A stretch of 64,000 nt of DNA, taken from the NCBI GenBank assembly GCA_046349515.1, contig JAXMCE010000004.1:62001-126000 (forward strand), in the 5' to 3' direction. This DNA is from JBGPGW01 sp046349515. GTDB lineage: Bacteria; Pseudomonadota; Alphaproteobacteria; CADEGL01. The notes below the pieces were generated by a model. It was given only the letters and a program-made list of their open reading frames with translations, did not search any database and was not told where the DNA came from. A program made the translations under genes and the position numbers. Shown in pieces: positions 49,576 through 59,054 of this stretch. Each line of letters opens with the position of its first letter. Position 1 is the first letter of the stretch.

Positions 49576-51008
49576 GAGCGCTGCCCCTCACCATCGGCAC
49601 GATCCACTTCGTCGGCATCGGCGGCATCGGGATGAGCGGGATCGCCGAGATCCTGCACAATCTCGGCTACCGCGTGCAGGGAAGCGACATCGCCGAAAGC
49701 GCCAACGTCAAGCGCCTGGTGCAGCTCGGCATCCGCACGTCGATCGGGCACAGGGCGGAGAATCTCGGCGATGCAGCGGTCGTCGTGATCTCCTCCGCCG
49801 TCAAGCCGGACAACCCGGAAGTCATCGCGGCCCGAAGCCGGCTCATACCCGTCGTCCGGCGCGCGGAGATGCTGGGCGAGCTCATGCGCCTCAAATGGTC
49901 GATCGCCATCGGCGGCACGCACGGCAAGACGACGACGACCTCCCTCGTCGGCGCCATGCTCGACGCGGCGGATCGCGATCCGACCGTGATCAACGGCGGC
50001 ATCATCAACGCCTACGGCACGAACGCGCGCCTCGGCGCAGGCGACTGGATGGTGGTCGAGGCGGACGAATCGGATGGCACCTTCGTCAAGCTGCCCTCGA
50101 CCATCGCCGTCGTGACCAATATCGACCCGGAGCATCTCGACTTCTACGGCACTTTCGATGCCGTCCGGCATGCCTTCGATGCCTTCGTCCAGAACATCCC
50201 CTTCTACGGCTTCGCGGTGCTCTGCATCGATCACCCGGAAGTCCAGGCCATGATCGCCCGCGTCTCGGACCGGCGCATCATCACCTACGGGATGAGCCCA
50301 CAGGCCGATATCCGCGCCACCAACGTGCGCATGGACCCGACGGGCGCCGTCTACGACGTCGTCATCACGAACCGAGCGAAGGACACGAGCCGGACGCTCG
50401 TCGACATCCGCCTGCCGATGATGGGGCTCCACAACGTCCAGAACTCGCTCGCCGCGATCGCCATCGCGACCGAAATGGAATTCTCCGAGGCCGTGGTCCG
50501 AAAGGCGCTCGCCGGATTCAGCGGGGTCAAGCGTCGCTTCACGCGCACGGGCGAGACGCACGGCATCACGATCATCGACGACTACGGCCACCACCCGGTC
50601 GAAATCCAGGCTGTCCTGGCCGCGGCCCGCACCGCGACGCGCGGCCAGGTGATCGCGGTCGTCCAGCCCCACCGTTATACGCGCCTTTCGAATCTGTTCG
50701 AGGAATTCTGCACCTGCTTCAACGATGCCGACACGGTGGTCGTGGCCGAGGTCTATCCGGCCGGTGAGAAGCCGATCGAAGGGGCCTCGCGCGACGCGCT
50801 GGTCGAAGGGCTTCGCCGGCGCGGCCACCGCCATGTCATCGCGCTCGACGGCCCCGAAGCGCTCGCCGGCGTCATCCGCGACATCGCGCGGGCCAGCGAC
50901 CTCGTCGTCTGTCTCGGCGCAGGGGATATCACCTATTGGGCCCAGGCGTTGCCGGAGCAACTCGCCGCGCTCCTCGGCAGGCGGCGTGGCGCCGGAGGTG
51001 CCCGATGA
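49572..51008 (+). CDS. murC: UDP-MurNAc L-alanine ligase
   Basis: MurC attaches the first stem residue, L-alanine. The 478-residue protein has an N-terminal Rossmann motif (HFVGIGGIGMSGIAEIL), the P-loop GGTHGKTTTTSLVG, EADESDGTFVKLPS and DDYGHHPVEIQAVL, followed by QPHRYTRL. Four-base overlaps link it to murG and murB. Confidence 0.97.
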   Translation: MRALPLTIGTIHFVGIGGIGMSGIAEILHNLGYRVQGSDIAESANVKRLVQLGIRTSIGHRAENLGDAAVVVISSAVKPDNPEVIAARSRLIPVVRRAEMLGELMRLKWSIAIGGTHGKTTTTSLVGAMLDAADRDPTVINGGIINAYGTNARLGAGDWMVVEADESDGTFVKLPSTIAVVTNIDPEHLDFYGTFDAVRHAFDAFVQNIPFYGFAVLCIDHPEVQAMIARVSDRRIITYGMSPQADIRATNVRMDPTGAVYDVVITNRAKDTSRTLVDIRLPMMGLHNVQNSLAAIAIATEMEFSEAVVRKALAGFSGVKRRFTRTGETHGITIIDDYGHHPVEIQAVLAAARTATRGQVIAVVQPHRYTRLSNLFEEFCTCFNDADTVVVAEVYPAGEKPIEGASRDALVEGLRRRGHRHVIALDGPEALAGVIRDIARASDLVVCLGAGDITYWAQALPEQLAALLGRRRGAGGAR

Positions 51009-51934
51009 TGCCGGCGCGCATGGAACCTCGCCATCTCATCGAGCGGCTCCCCCGGGTGCGCGGGCGCTACACCTCGGAAGCCCCTCTCGACCGGATCACA
51101 TGGTTCGGCGTCGGAGGGCCGGCCGAGGTCATGTTCCGGCCCGCCGATCCCGACGACCTTGCCGCCTTCCTCGCGGCGCGGCCGGGCGACGTGCCGGTCA
51201 CCGTCATCGGCGTGGGCTCGAATCTTCTCGTGCGCGACGGCGGCGTGGAAGGCGTGGTCGTGCGCCTTGGCCGCGGCTTCGTCGAGATCATTCCTGAAGG
51301 GACCACGGTGGTCGCGGGAGCGGGTGCGCTCGATGCCAATGTGGCGCTCGTCGCGGCCGATGCCGGCCTCGCGGGGCTCGAATTCTTCTCAGGCATTCCC
51401 GGCACCATCGGCGGCGCGCTTCGCATGAACGCTGGCGCTTACGGCGTCGAGACGAAAGACGTGCTGGTCGAGGCCGAGGCGCTCGACGGACGCGGCCGGC
51501 TGCTCCGGGCGGATGCGGCGGCGCTCGGCCTCGCCTACCGGCATTCGTCGGCGCCGGCCGACTGGATTTTCACGCGCGCGCGTTTCAAGGCCGAGCCGGG
51601 CGATCCCGTCGAGATCCGCGCCCGCATGGCCACGATCCGCGATTCGCGCGAGGCGACCCAGCCCATTCGCAGCCGCACCGGCGGCAGCACCTTCAAGAAT
51701 CCGCCGGGGCAAAAAGCCTGGCAGCTCATCGAAGCAGCCGGCTGCCGCGGGCTCACGCGTGGCGGCGCCATGGTCTCCGAGAAGCACTGCAATTTCCTCA
51801 TCAATACCGGCTCCGCGACCGCGGCCGAGCTCGAATCCCTCGGCGAGGAGGTTCGTGCGCGCGTCGAGGCGCATTCGGGCATCGCGCTCGAATGGGAGAT
51901 CAAGCGCATCGGCACAAAGGAGCCGCGGCCATGA
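51005..51934 (+). CDS. murB: UDP-N-acetylenolpyruvoylglucosamine reductase
   Basis: MurB is the FAD enzyme that reduces enolpyruvyl-UDP-GlcNAc to UDP-MurNAc with NADPH. The 309-residue protein has WFGVGGPAEVMFRP, GVGSNLLVRDGGV, GIPGTIGGALRMNAGAYG and the C-terminal GGSTFKNPPGQKAWQLIEAA, with the proton-donating Ser in GGST. The ATG at 51005 overlaps the murC stop. Confidence 0.96.
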   Translation: MMPARMEPRHLIERLPRVRGRYTSEAPLDRITWFGVGGPAEVMFRPADPDDLAAFLAARPGDVPVTVIGVGSNLLVRDGGVEGVVVRLGRGFVEIIPEGTTVVAGAGALDANVALVAADAGLAGLEFFSGIPGTIGGALRMNAGAYGVETKDVLVEAEALDGRGRLLRADAAALGLAYRHSSAPADWIFTRARFKAEPGDPVEIRARMATIRDSREATQPIRSRTGGSTFKNPPGQKAWQLIEAAGCRGLTRGGAMVSEKHCNFLINTGSATAAELESLGEEVRARVEAHSGIALEWEIKRIGTKEPRP

Positions 51935-52848
51935 CGCGCTCCGTGCTCGTGCTCATGGGCGGCTGGTCGGTCGAGCGAGAGGTTTCGCTCGTCTCGGGAG
52001 CTGCTGTGGCCGAGGCGCTCGGCGAGGCCGGGTACCGGGTGCGCACCTTGGACGTGACGCGCGACCTCAACGCGCTTCTCGGCGCGCTCAAGCCGCCGCC
52101 CGACGTCGTGTTCAACGCGCTCCACGGCCGATTCGGCGAGGACGGACGAATCCAAGGCATCCTCGACATCTTGCGCATCCCCTACACCCATTCGGGCGTG
52201 CTGGCCTCCGCCCTGGCCATGAACAAGCCGATGGCGAAGCGCCTGTTCGAGGCTGACGGGATCCCCTGCCCCGAGGGCAAGGTCGTCACGCGCGCCGCGA
52301 TCGCCGCCGGCGTCATGGACATGCCGTTCGTCCTGAAGCCCATCAATGAAGGGTCGAGCGTCGGCGTTCGCATCGTGCACCGGGGCGACAACCTGCCGCC
52401 GCTCGATCCCAAGGACTGGCCCTACAGTGACGAGGTGCTGGTCGAGCGCTACATCCCCGGGCGCGAGCTCACCGTTGCGGTCATGGGCGAGCGCGCGCTG
52501 GGCGTCACCGAGCTTCGCACGAGCGCGGGATTCTACGACTACGACGCGAAATACAAGGAAGGGCGCACGACGCACCTCGTGCCTGCGCCTTTGCCGAAGC
52601 CGGCCTATGACGAGGCCATGGATTTGGCCGTCCGCGCGCATCGCTCGCTCGGCTGCCGTGGCGTCTCGCGCGCGGACCTTCGATTCGACGACACCGCCGG
52701 CCAACCTGGCCGCCTCTACATGCTCGAGGTCAACACCCAGCCCGGCATGACGCCGCTCTCTCTCGTGCCCGAACAAGCGGCTCATGCCGGCATCTCCTTT
52801 CCCGAATTGTGCCGCTGGATGGTGGAGAACGCGGAATGCGAAGCCTGA
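51931..52848 (+). CDS. ddl: D-alanine-D-alanine ligase
   Basis: Ddl makes the D-Ala-D-Ala dipeptide used by MurF. The 305-residue ATP-grasp protein has VLMGGWSVEREVSLVSG, NALHGRFGEDGRIQGIL, KPINEGSSVGVRIV, RADLRFDD and LEVNTQPGMTPLSLVPEQA. The tyrosine-type substrate loop region and the final NTQPGMT are normal. It overlaps murB by four bases and ftsQ by 13. Confidence 0.96.
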   Translation: MTRSVLVLMGGWSVEREVSLVSGAAVAEALGEAGYRVRTLDVTRDLNALLGALKPPPDVVFNALHGRFGEDGRIQGILDILRIPYTHSGVLASALAMNKPMAKRLFEADGIPCPEGKVVTRAAIAAGVMDMPFVLKPINEGSSVGVRIVHRGDNLPPLDPKDWPYSDEVLVERYIPGRELTVAVMGERALGVTELRTSAGFYDYDAKYKEGRTTHLVPAPLPKPAYDEAMDLAVRAHRSLGCRGVSRADLRFDDTAGQPGRLYMLEVNTQPGMTPLSLVPEQAAHAGISFPELCRWMVENAECEA

Positions 52849-53708
52849 TCGGCGCCACCATGAGGATCGTGAACGATTTCGGCCGCCGCCGGGGCTGGCC
52901 CGGCATGCTGCGCCGGACCGTGGCACTGGCCATCTTGAGCGTGCCGCTGACGATCGTCGCGGCAAGCGGCATCTGGCTGTGGCGCTCGGGTGTCGTTGCC
53001 GCTGCCGCTGATCGGGCGCAGGCCGCCATGGCGTCCACCGCGGGCACCATGGGCCTTGCCGTCGCGAACGTCTATGTCGAGGGCCGCGTGAACGCCGAAC
53101 GCGAGGACATCCTCCGCGCTCTCGAGGTCCGGCGCGGCATGCCGCTCCTGGCCCTCGATCCGTACGCGGCGAAAGCGCGCCTCGAATCGGTGCCGTGGAT
53201 CGAAAGCGCCACGGTGGAGCGCCGTGCGCCGGACACGGTCTACGTCAGCATCATCGAACGGCAGCCCTTTGCCCTCTGGCAGCATGACCGGCATCTCGCG
53301 GTGATCGATCATGACGGGCGCGTGCTCTCCGAGCGGCGCCTCGAGCGGTTCGAGAAACTCCCCCTGCTTGTCGGCGCCGACGCGCCGCGCGGGGCAACCG
53401 AGCTTTTCGAGATGATCGCGGCCGAGCCGGCCTTGGCCGAGCGCGTGACCGCCGCCATTCGCGTCGGCGGACGCCGATGGAACCTGCGCATCGACGATGC
53501 GGTCGAGGTCAAGCTGCCCGAGGAGGACCCGGCGGCTGCCTGGTCGCGCCTGGCCGAGCTCGATCGACAGCATGGATTTCTTCGCCGCGGCCTTGCTTCC
53601 GTCGACATGCGGCTTCCGGACCGTCTCGTCGTGACCCTGCCGAATGCGGCGATTCTGCAGCCGCACGCGGGCCGGCGACCGATTCCGGGCGTGGACCACG
53701 AAACCTGA
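52836..53708 (+). CDS. ftsQ: Cell division protein FtsQ
   Basis: The 290-residue bitopic divisome protein has an N-terminal membrane segment (VALAILSVPLTIVAASGIWLW, quoted nearly whole; about residues 25-45), a POTRA domain (LAVANVYVEGRVNAEREDIL, then PWIESATVERRAPDTVYVSI) and the FtsQ domain. The ATG at 52836 is chosen because GGAG lies eight bases upstream; an ATG at 52860 is the alternative. It overlaps ddl by 13 bases. Confidence 0.93.
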   Translation: MRSLIGATMRIVNDFGRRRGWPGMLRRTVALAILSVPLTIVAASGIWLWRSGVVAAAADRAQAAMASTAGTMGLAVANVYVEGRVNAEREDILRALEVRRGMPLLALDPYAAKARLESVPWIESATVERRAPDTVYVSIIERQPFALWQHDRHLAVIDHDGRVLSERRLERFEKLPLLVGADAPRGATELFEMIAAEPALAERVTAAIRVGGRRWNLRIDDAVEVKLPEEDPAAAWSRLAELDRQHGFLRRGLASVDMRLPDRLVVTLPNAAILQPHAGRRPIPGVDHET

Positions 53709-53739
53709 GCGTCCTCAAGGGGGAACGAACGATCGCGTC

Positions 53740-54993
53740 ATGAAGGGGCATCACAGCAAGATCCGGACCGGTCTCATCGCCGCGCTTGATGTAGGCAGCA
53801 CCAAGCTCTGCTGCTTCGTCGCGCGCGCGAACGCGGCCGACGACATCCGCGTCATCGGCATCGGCCATCAGATGTCGAAAGGGGTGCGCAGCGGCGCCGT
53901 GGTCGACATGGATGCGGCCGAAATCTCGATCCGCAACGCCGTGCACACCGCGGAGGAAATGGCCGGCGAGACGATCGAGACGGTCGTGGTCAACGTCTCC
54001 TGCGGCAATCCCGCTTCGCGCACCATCGGCGTCGAGGTCGCGATCAACGGCTACGAAATCGCCGACGACGACATCGACCGGGTCTGGCGCCAGGCCTATC
54101 AGCACGCCGCGTCGAGCGATCGCGAACTGCTGCACATGTTCTCCGTGGGCTATGCGCTCGACGGCACGCGGGTTGCGGATCCGCGCGGCATGTACGGCGA
54201 TCGTCTCGGCGCCAACATGCACATCATCACGGCCAACCCGAGCGCCGTGCGCAATCTCGAATCGTGCATCGCCCGCTGCCACCTGGAGATCGACACGAAG
54301 GTGGTCTCGGCCTACGCGTCCGGTCTATCCACCCTCGTGGGCGACGAGACGAATCTCGGCGTCACGCTCATCGACATGGGCGGCGGCACGACGTCGATCG
54401 CCGTGTTCTCGGGCGGCGAAGCGATCTACACGGACACCATCCCCATCGGCGGCGGCCATGTCACCAACGACATCGCGCGCGGCCTGTCCACGCCCATCGC
54501 CGCCGCCGAGCGCATCAAGACCCTCTACGGCAGCGCGACGCCTTCGCCGTCGGACAGCCGCGAATTCATCGATGTCCCCCAGATCGGCGAACGCGAGCCG
54601 ACCCAGGCGCATCATGTGCCGAAGTCGATCCTCGTCGGCATCATTCAACCTCGCCTCGAAGAGACCTTTGAGCTCGTACGCGCCCGCCTCGAAGCGAGCG
54701 GTTTCGACCGCATCGCCGGACGGCGCGTCGTGCTCACGGGTGGGGCGAGCCAGCTCCCCGGCGTTGGGGAGCTGGCTACGCTCGTACTCGACAAGCAGGT
54801 CCGCTTGGGCCGTCCGACGCGCGTCTCCGGCATTGCCGAGGCGACGGGCGGTCCCGCCTTCGCGACCTGCGCCGGCCTTCTCATTCACGCGGTCACAAAC
54901 CCCGACGCGCTTGCCGATCGGCTGTCCGCCCCCGCCCGCAATGGCAATGGGCTGGTCGGCCGCCTCGGCCTGTGGCTGCGCGACAATTTTTGA
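53740..54993 (+). CDS. ftsA: Cell division protein FtsA
   Basis: FtsA is an actin-like ATPase that anchors FtsZ to the membrane. The 417-residue protein has the phosphate-1 loop AALDVGSTKLCCFVA, the 1C domain, phosphate-2 TLIDMGGGTTSIAVFSGG and the adenosine motif VVLTGGASQLPGV. The C-terminus ends with an amphipathic helix (GLVGRLGLWLRDNF) suited to membrane targeting. It starts 31 bases after ftsQ, the first clear gap in the cluster after murD. Confidence 0.96.
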   Translation: MKGHHSKIRTGLIAALDVGSTKLCCFVARANAADDIRVIGIGHQMSKGVRSGAVVDMDAAEISIRNAVHTAEEMAGETIETVVVNVSCGNPASRTIGVEVAINGYEIADDDIDRVWRQAYQHAASSDRELLHMFSVGYALDGTRVADPRGMYGDRLGANMHIITANPSAVRNLESCIARCHLEIDTKVVSAYASGLSTLVGDETNLGVTLIDMGGGTTSIAVFSGGEAIYTDTIPIGGGHVTNDIARGLSTPIAAAERIKTLYGSATPSPSDSREFIDVPQIGEREPTQAHHVPKSILVGIIQPRLEETFELVRARLEASGFDRIAGRRVVLTGGASQLPGVGELATLVLDKQVRLGRPTRVSGIAEATGGPAFATCAGLLIHAVTNPDALADRLSAPARNGNGLVGRLGLWLRDNF

Positions 54994-55085
54994 GCCCGAA
55001 GGGACGCGAACGATGACGACCTAAGACCCAGAAAAAAAGACACCAAGACGAGCCTCTCAATGAACCGGATGAGCTGGAGGACTAC

Positions 55086-56828
55086 ATGACACTCAACATC
55101 TCCATGGCCGTTCCCATCCAAGACCTGAAGCCGCGGATCGTGGTGATCGGCGTCGGCGGCGCCGGCGGCAATGCCGTCGAGAACATGATTCGCTCCGAAC
55201 TCGAGGGCGTCGAGTTCGTGGTCTCGAACACCGACGCGCAGGCGCTCACGCTTTCGAGCGCGCCCAAGAAGATCCAACTCGGCCTCACCGTGACGCAGGG
55301 CCTCGGCGCGGGCTCGCGCCCGGAGGTCGGGCGCGCCGCGGCCGAAGAGGGCCTCGACCAGATCATCGACCACCTGCAGGGCGCCCACATGGTGTTCATC
55401 ACCGCGGGCATGGGCGGGGGTACTGGCACTGGAGCCGCTCCCGTCATCGCCCGCGCCGCGCGAGAGATGGGCGTCCTGACGGTGGGTGTCATCACCAAGC
55501 CCTTCCACTTCGAGGGCGCCCACCGCATGCGCCTCGCCGAGCAGGGCATCCAGGAGCTGTCGCTCTATGTCGACACGCTCATCATCATCCCCAACCAGAA
55601 CCTGTTCCGCGTGGCGAACGAAAAGACCACCTTCGCCGATGCCTTCAAGATGGCGGATGACGTGCTGTACTGCGGCGTGCGCGGCGTGACGGACCTCATG
55701 GTCATGCCTGGCCTCATCAACCTCGACTTCGCCGACATCCGTGCGGTGATGGCGGAGATGGGCAAGGCCATGATGGGAACCGGCGAAGCGGAGGGCGAGC
55801 GGCGCGCGCTCGATGCGGCCGAGGCGGCGATCTCCAATCCGCTTCTCGAGGACATCTCGATGAAGGGCGCGCGCGGCGTCCTCATCAATGTGACCGGTGG
55901 CCTCGACATGACCTTGTTCGAGGTCGACGAGGCGGCGAATCGCATCCGCGACGAAGTCGATCCGGAGGCGAACATCATCTTCGGCTCGACCTTCGACGAG
56001 AACCTCGAAGGCGTGATGCGTGTCTCGGTCGTGGCCACGGGTATCGACATCGACCAGATGTCGATGCCGAAGCCGGGGCAGCCGGTCCTCATCGCCGAAG
56101 GCGGCCGGCGCGTCCCCCGGAGCGGAGGGTCGGCCTCGGCTCCTGCCGCGGAGGCCGCCCCCGCAGCGGCACCTGTGGCGGCGGCACCAGCCGAACCGAT
56201 CACGGTGCCGGTCATCGAGGCGGCGCCGACCGTGGCGGCCTCTTACGCGACCCTCGGCATGTCGGCGGTGCGGGAGACCGATTCCACCCCGCCCAGCATT
56301 CCGCTCATGGCCGCAGCGGATACGTTCGTGAGCGTGACCGAAGAGATCGAGCCCGAGGCTCCCATGGAGGTCCCTGAGGCCGCAGCACCCGAGCCAGCCC
56401 GCACGCGCGTGGCGGACCGGGCACCAGCACCTCAGGCCAGCCCGAGCCTTCCGGCCTCGCAGCCGGCCGCGGCGGCTCCGGCCACGCAGGCAGTCAAGGG
56501 CGACGCCTTCATCCCGCCCCGCCCGATCGAGCCCAGCGCCCGTCGGACGGCCCAACCGGCCGTGGCGGACCCCTTCGCGGCAGCCGACGTCATGAACGCG
56601 GGTCCTGCCCCGGAGAAACCCAAGCGGCGGACGGGCATGGCGGGGCTCTTCGGACGGGTGACCGGGACAGGCCACCGACGGACCCAGGCCCAGGAGGCAC
56701 CCAAGGCCCAGGCGGTCCCCGCCCAGGCCACGCTCGGTGGCCTTGACCCCAAGGAGCGCGTTAAGGTCTCAGAGCCCGATGACGACCTCCTGGACATCCC
56801 TGCCTTCTTGCGTCGGCAGGCCAACTAG
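55086..56828 (+). CDS. ftsZ: Cell division protein FtsZ
   Basis: FtsZ is the tubulin-like GTPase that forms the division ring. The 580-residue protein has a GTPase core to about residue 320, with GVGGAGGNAVENM, the tubulin signature GGGTGTGAAP and the T7 loop NLDFADIRAVM. A long Ala/Pro-rich linker of more than 200 residues follows, then the conserved C-terminal peptide DDLLDIPAFLRRQAN, which binds FtsA. Long linkers are normal in alphaproteobacteria. GGAGG lies six bases upstream of the ATG. Confidence 0.97.
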   Translation: MTLNISMAVPIQDLKPRIVVIGVGGAGGNAVENMIRSELEGVEFVVSNTDAQALTLSSAPKKIQLGLTVTQGLGAGSRPEVGRAAAEEGLDQIIDHLQGAHMVFITAGMGGGTGTGAAPVIARAAREMGVLTVGVITKPFHFEGAHRMRLAEQGIQELSLYVDTLIIIPNQNLFRVANEKTTFADAFKMADDVLYCGVRGVTDLMVMPGLINLDFADIRAVMAEMGKAMMGTGEAEGERRALDAAEAAISNPLLEDISMKGARGVLINVTGGLDMTLFEVDEAANRIRDEVDPEANIIFGSTFDENLEGVMRVSVVATGIDIDQMSMPKPGQPVLIAEGGRRVPRSGGSASAPAAEAAPAAAPVAAAPAEPITVPVIEAAPTVAASYATLGMSAVRETDSTPPSIPLMAAADTFVSVTEEIEPEAPMEVPEAAAPEPARTRVADRAPAPQASPSLPASQPAAAAPATQAVKGDAFIPPRPIEPSARRTAQPAVADPFAAADVMNAGPAPEKPKRRTGMAGLFGRVTGTGHRRTQAQEAPKAQAVPAQATLGGLDPKERVKVSEPDDDLLDIPAFLRRQAN

Positions 56829-56877
56829 ACCGGCCAAATGCCTGTAACATTTGGAAACAATTCGTGATTTGAGCGCT

Positions 56878-56902
56878 CCGGAGGTGGTTGTTACACCTCC
56901 GG
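56878..56902 (+). terminator. Hairpin after ftsZ
   Basis: Arms CCGGAGGTG and CACCTCCGG form a perfect nine-pair stem with a seven-base loop, 50 bases after the ftsZ stop. No T run follows, so it may be an attenuating or RNA-stabilising structure rather than a full terminator. It separates the dcw cluster from lpxC. Confidence 0.5.
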
Positions 56903-57071
56903 GGCACTCATCCGCACACTATCTTGCACCTGTGGGGAGTGTCGCGGGCGGAGGGCCCGCGAAGCTCGACCGACAACCATCCGATGGGGGCTCGATCCTT
57001 GATTAACCAATGGAGGATCGGCGTGCGACGAGCAGGCGAGCGGGGCGGTGAATCGTAAGGGGCAGTTCAAG

Positions 57072-58004
57072 ATGACACGTCTCGGCGCCTTGGCTGGCAA
57101 TCAAGCGACCATCGGACGAATGGTTCGCGGGAGTGGAACGGGTCTCCACAGCGGCACGTCGGTATCGTTCCGCATCCATCCCGCGGCGCCCAACACGGGC
57201 ATCGTCTTCCAGCGCACCGACAAAGGTGGCGCCCTCGTTCCGGCGACGTGGAAACACGTCGTGGATACGCGTCTTTGCAGTGTCGTCGCCAACAAGGACG
57301 GCACGCGCGTCGGCACGATCGAACACTTGATGGCGGCGCTCGCGGGCTGCGGCATCGACAATGCGCGAATCGCCATCGACGGACCGGAAGTTCCGGCGAT
57401 GGATGGCAGCGCGGCTCCCTTCGTCGAGCTCATCGAGCGGGCTGGGCTGAGGCGCCAGAGCGTCGCGCGCCGCGTCATCGAGATCCTGAAACCCGTGAGC
57501 GTCAGTGACGGCGATGCGCATGCCTCGCTCGTCCCGGCCAATTCGTTCACGGTCAGCTGCGAAATCGACTTCGAGAATCCGGCGATCGGCCGCCAGTCGC
57601 GAACCGTCACGCTCATGAACGGAAACTTCAAATCCGAGATCGCGTCCGCGCGGACCTTCGGTTTCGAAGAGGATGTCGTCCAGTTGCGCAAGGCCGGCCT
57701 CGCGCGCGGCGGCTCATTTGAAAATGCCATCGTCATCGGCGAGCACGGGGTGCTCAACGCCGAGGGCCTGCGTTACGAGGACGAGTTCGTTCGCCACAAG
57801 CTGCTCGATTGCCTGGGCGATCTGTACCTCGCGGGCGCGCGCATCCTCGGCCATTTCCGCGGCCACCGATCGGGGCATGCTTTGAACCACCGCGTCCTCA
57901 CGGCCTTGTTCGCGGATTCCGACGCTTGGCGCTATCGCACGCTCACGGCGCCGCGCGCGAACACGGCGGTCCCGGCCCTTCGTCTCGCTGACGCCGGAGA
58001 CTAG
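57072..58004 (+). CDS. lpxC: UDP-3-O-acyl-N-acetylglucosamine deacetylase
   Basis: LpxC catalyses the committed step of lipid A synthesis. Zinc ligands and catalytic residues appear in TIEHLMAAL, RHKLLDCLGDLYL and FRGHRSGHALNHRVL. The N-terminal domain has the GTGLHSGTSV motif. The ATG at 57072 has AAGGGG nine bases upstream; an upstream GTG at 57048 would add eight residues and cannot be excluded. The gene follows ftsZ at 240 bases, the usual alphaproteobacterial order. Confidence 0.96.
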   Translation: MTRLGALAGNQATIGRMVRGSGTGLHSGTSVSFRIHPAAPNTGIVFQRTDKGGALVPATWKHVVDTRLCSVVANKDGTRVGTIEHLMAALAGCGIDNARIAIDGPEVPAMDGSAAPFVELIERAGLRRQSVARRVIEILKPVSVSDGDAHASLVPANSFTVSCEIDFENPAIGRQSRTVTLMNGNFKSEIASARTFGFEEDVVQLRKAGLARGGSFENAIVIGEHGVLNAEGLRYEDEFVRHKLLDCLGDLYLAGARILGHFRGHRSGHALNHRVLTALFADSDAWRYRTLTAPRANTAVPALRLADAGD

Positions 58005-58118
58005 GCGCCGTTCGACGGCCGATACGGTCTCCGCCGCCGGCAGGCATGGGCGGACGGCACCTTATCCACGCTGTGTCTCAAGGCCTCGTCCCTCCCGATA
58101 CCCGCGTGTCGGCGTAGC

Positions 58119-58143
58119 ATTGGCGACGGCCAATTGGCTTTTT
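58119..58143 (+). terminator. Probable terminator after lpxC
   Basis: A six-pair stem (ATTGGC with GCCAAT, loop GACG) is followed, after four bases, by five T residues. It lies 115 bases after the lpxC stop and before bamD. Confidence 0.5.
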
Positions 58144-58228
58144 GCGACTCCCTGTCCATGATATGTTCCGCTCGGCCGGAGCGTGCCTTGGCGCTCGCAT
58201 CAGAGAGATCAGAGTCCCAGCCCGCCGC

Positions 58229-59047
58229 ATGAAACCCCGATCCCACCGCGTCCTCCTTGTCGCCGCAGCCCTATTCGCGCTCGCCGCCGCCGGCTGCAGC
58301 AAGGACAAGAAAGAGGACACGACCTACATCGAAGGCTCGGTCGAGTCGCTCTACAACAGCGGCATGGATTTCCTCCAGGAGGAGAACTACAAGGAGGCCG
58401 CGATCTACTTCAACGAAGTGGAGCGCCAGCATCCCTACTCGGTCTGGGCGACGAAGGCGCAGCTCATGGCGGCCTACACGCACTACCGCAGCCGCAAATA
58501 TGACGACGCGCTGAACGCGCTCGACCGCTTCATCCAGCTCCACCCCGGCAACCGCGATGCGGCTTATGCCTACTACCTGCGCGCGCTTTGCTATTACGAG
58601 CAGGTCTCGGACATCAAACGCGACCAGAAGATGACGGAAAGGGCGCTCGAGAGCTTCCAGGAGGTCATCCGGCGCTTCCCCGAAAGTCGCTACGCGCGCG
58701 ACGCCAAGGAGAAGATCGACCTCACGGAAGACCACTTGGCCGCCAAGGACATGGAGGTCGGCCGCTACTACTTGAAGCGAGTCCAGTACCTCGCGGCCCT
58801 CAATCGCTTCAAGCGCGTGGTCGACGTCTATCCGCAAAGCACGCAGGTGCCGGAAGCGCTCCATCGCATGGTTGAATGTTACATGGCTCTCGGCCTCGGC
58901 GATGAGGCGCGCCGGACGGCCTCGGTGCTGGGCTACAACTTCCCCGCAAGCACTTGGTATGTCGACAGCTACAACCTGATCGAAGGTACGAACTACGCGA
59001 CGACGGGCGACGGAAAGGAAAAGTCCTTCTGGGACTGGCTGTTCTGA
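58229..59047 (+). CDS. bamD: Outer membrane assembly lipoprotein BamD
   Basis: BamD is the essential lipoprotein of the BAM complex, which inserts outer membrane beta-barrel proteins. The 272-residue protein has a lipoprotein signal with the lipobox LAAAGC and acylated Cys23. TPR repeats follow (LYNSGMDFLQEENYKEAAIY, YFNEVERQHPYSVWATKA). The ATG at 58229 gives a proper signal peptide with basic residues at its start; the frame is open further upstream but without a signal sequence. recN starts seven bases after the stop. Confidence 0.95.
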   Translation: MKPRSHRVLLVAAALFALAAAGCSKDKKEDTTYIEGSVESLYNSGMDFLQEENYKEAAIYFNEVERQHPYSVWATKAQLMAAYTHYRSRKYDDALNALDRFIQLHPGNRDAAYAYYLRALCYYEQVSDIKRDQKMTERALESFQEVIRRFPESRYARDAKEKIDLTEDHLAAKDMEVGRYYLKRVQYLAALNRFKRVVDVYPQSTQVPEALHRMVECYMALGLGDEARRTASVLGYNFPASTWYVDSYNLIEGTNYATTGDGKEKSFWDWLF

Positions 59048-59054
59048 GGCCCAC

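Noticed and set aside
54885..56675. A 596-residue open frame on the minus strand
   Set aside because: Antisense to ftsZ, with Arg/Gly/His-rich repetitive sequence that mirrors the Ala/Pro linker codons.
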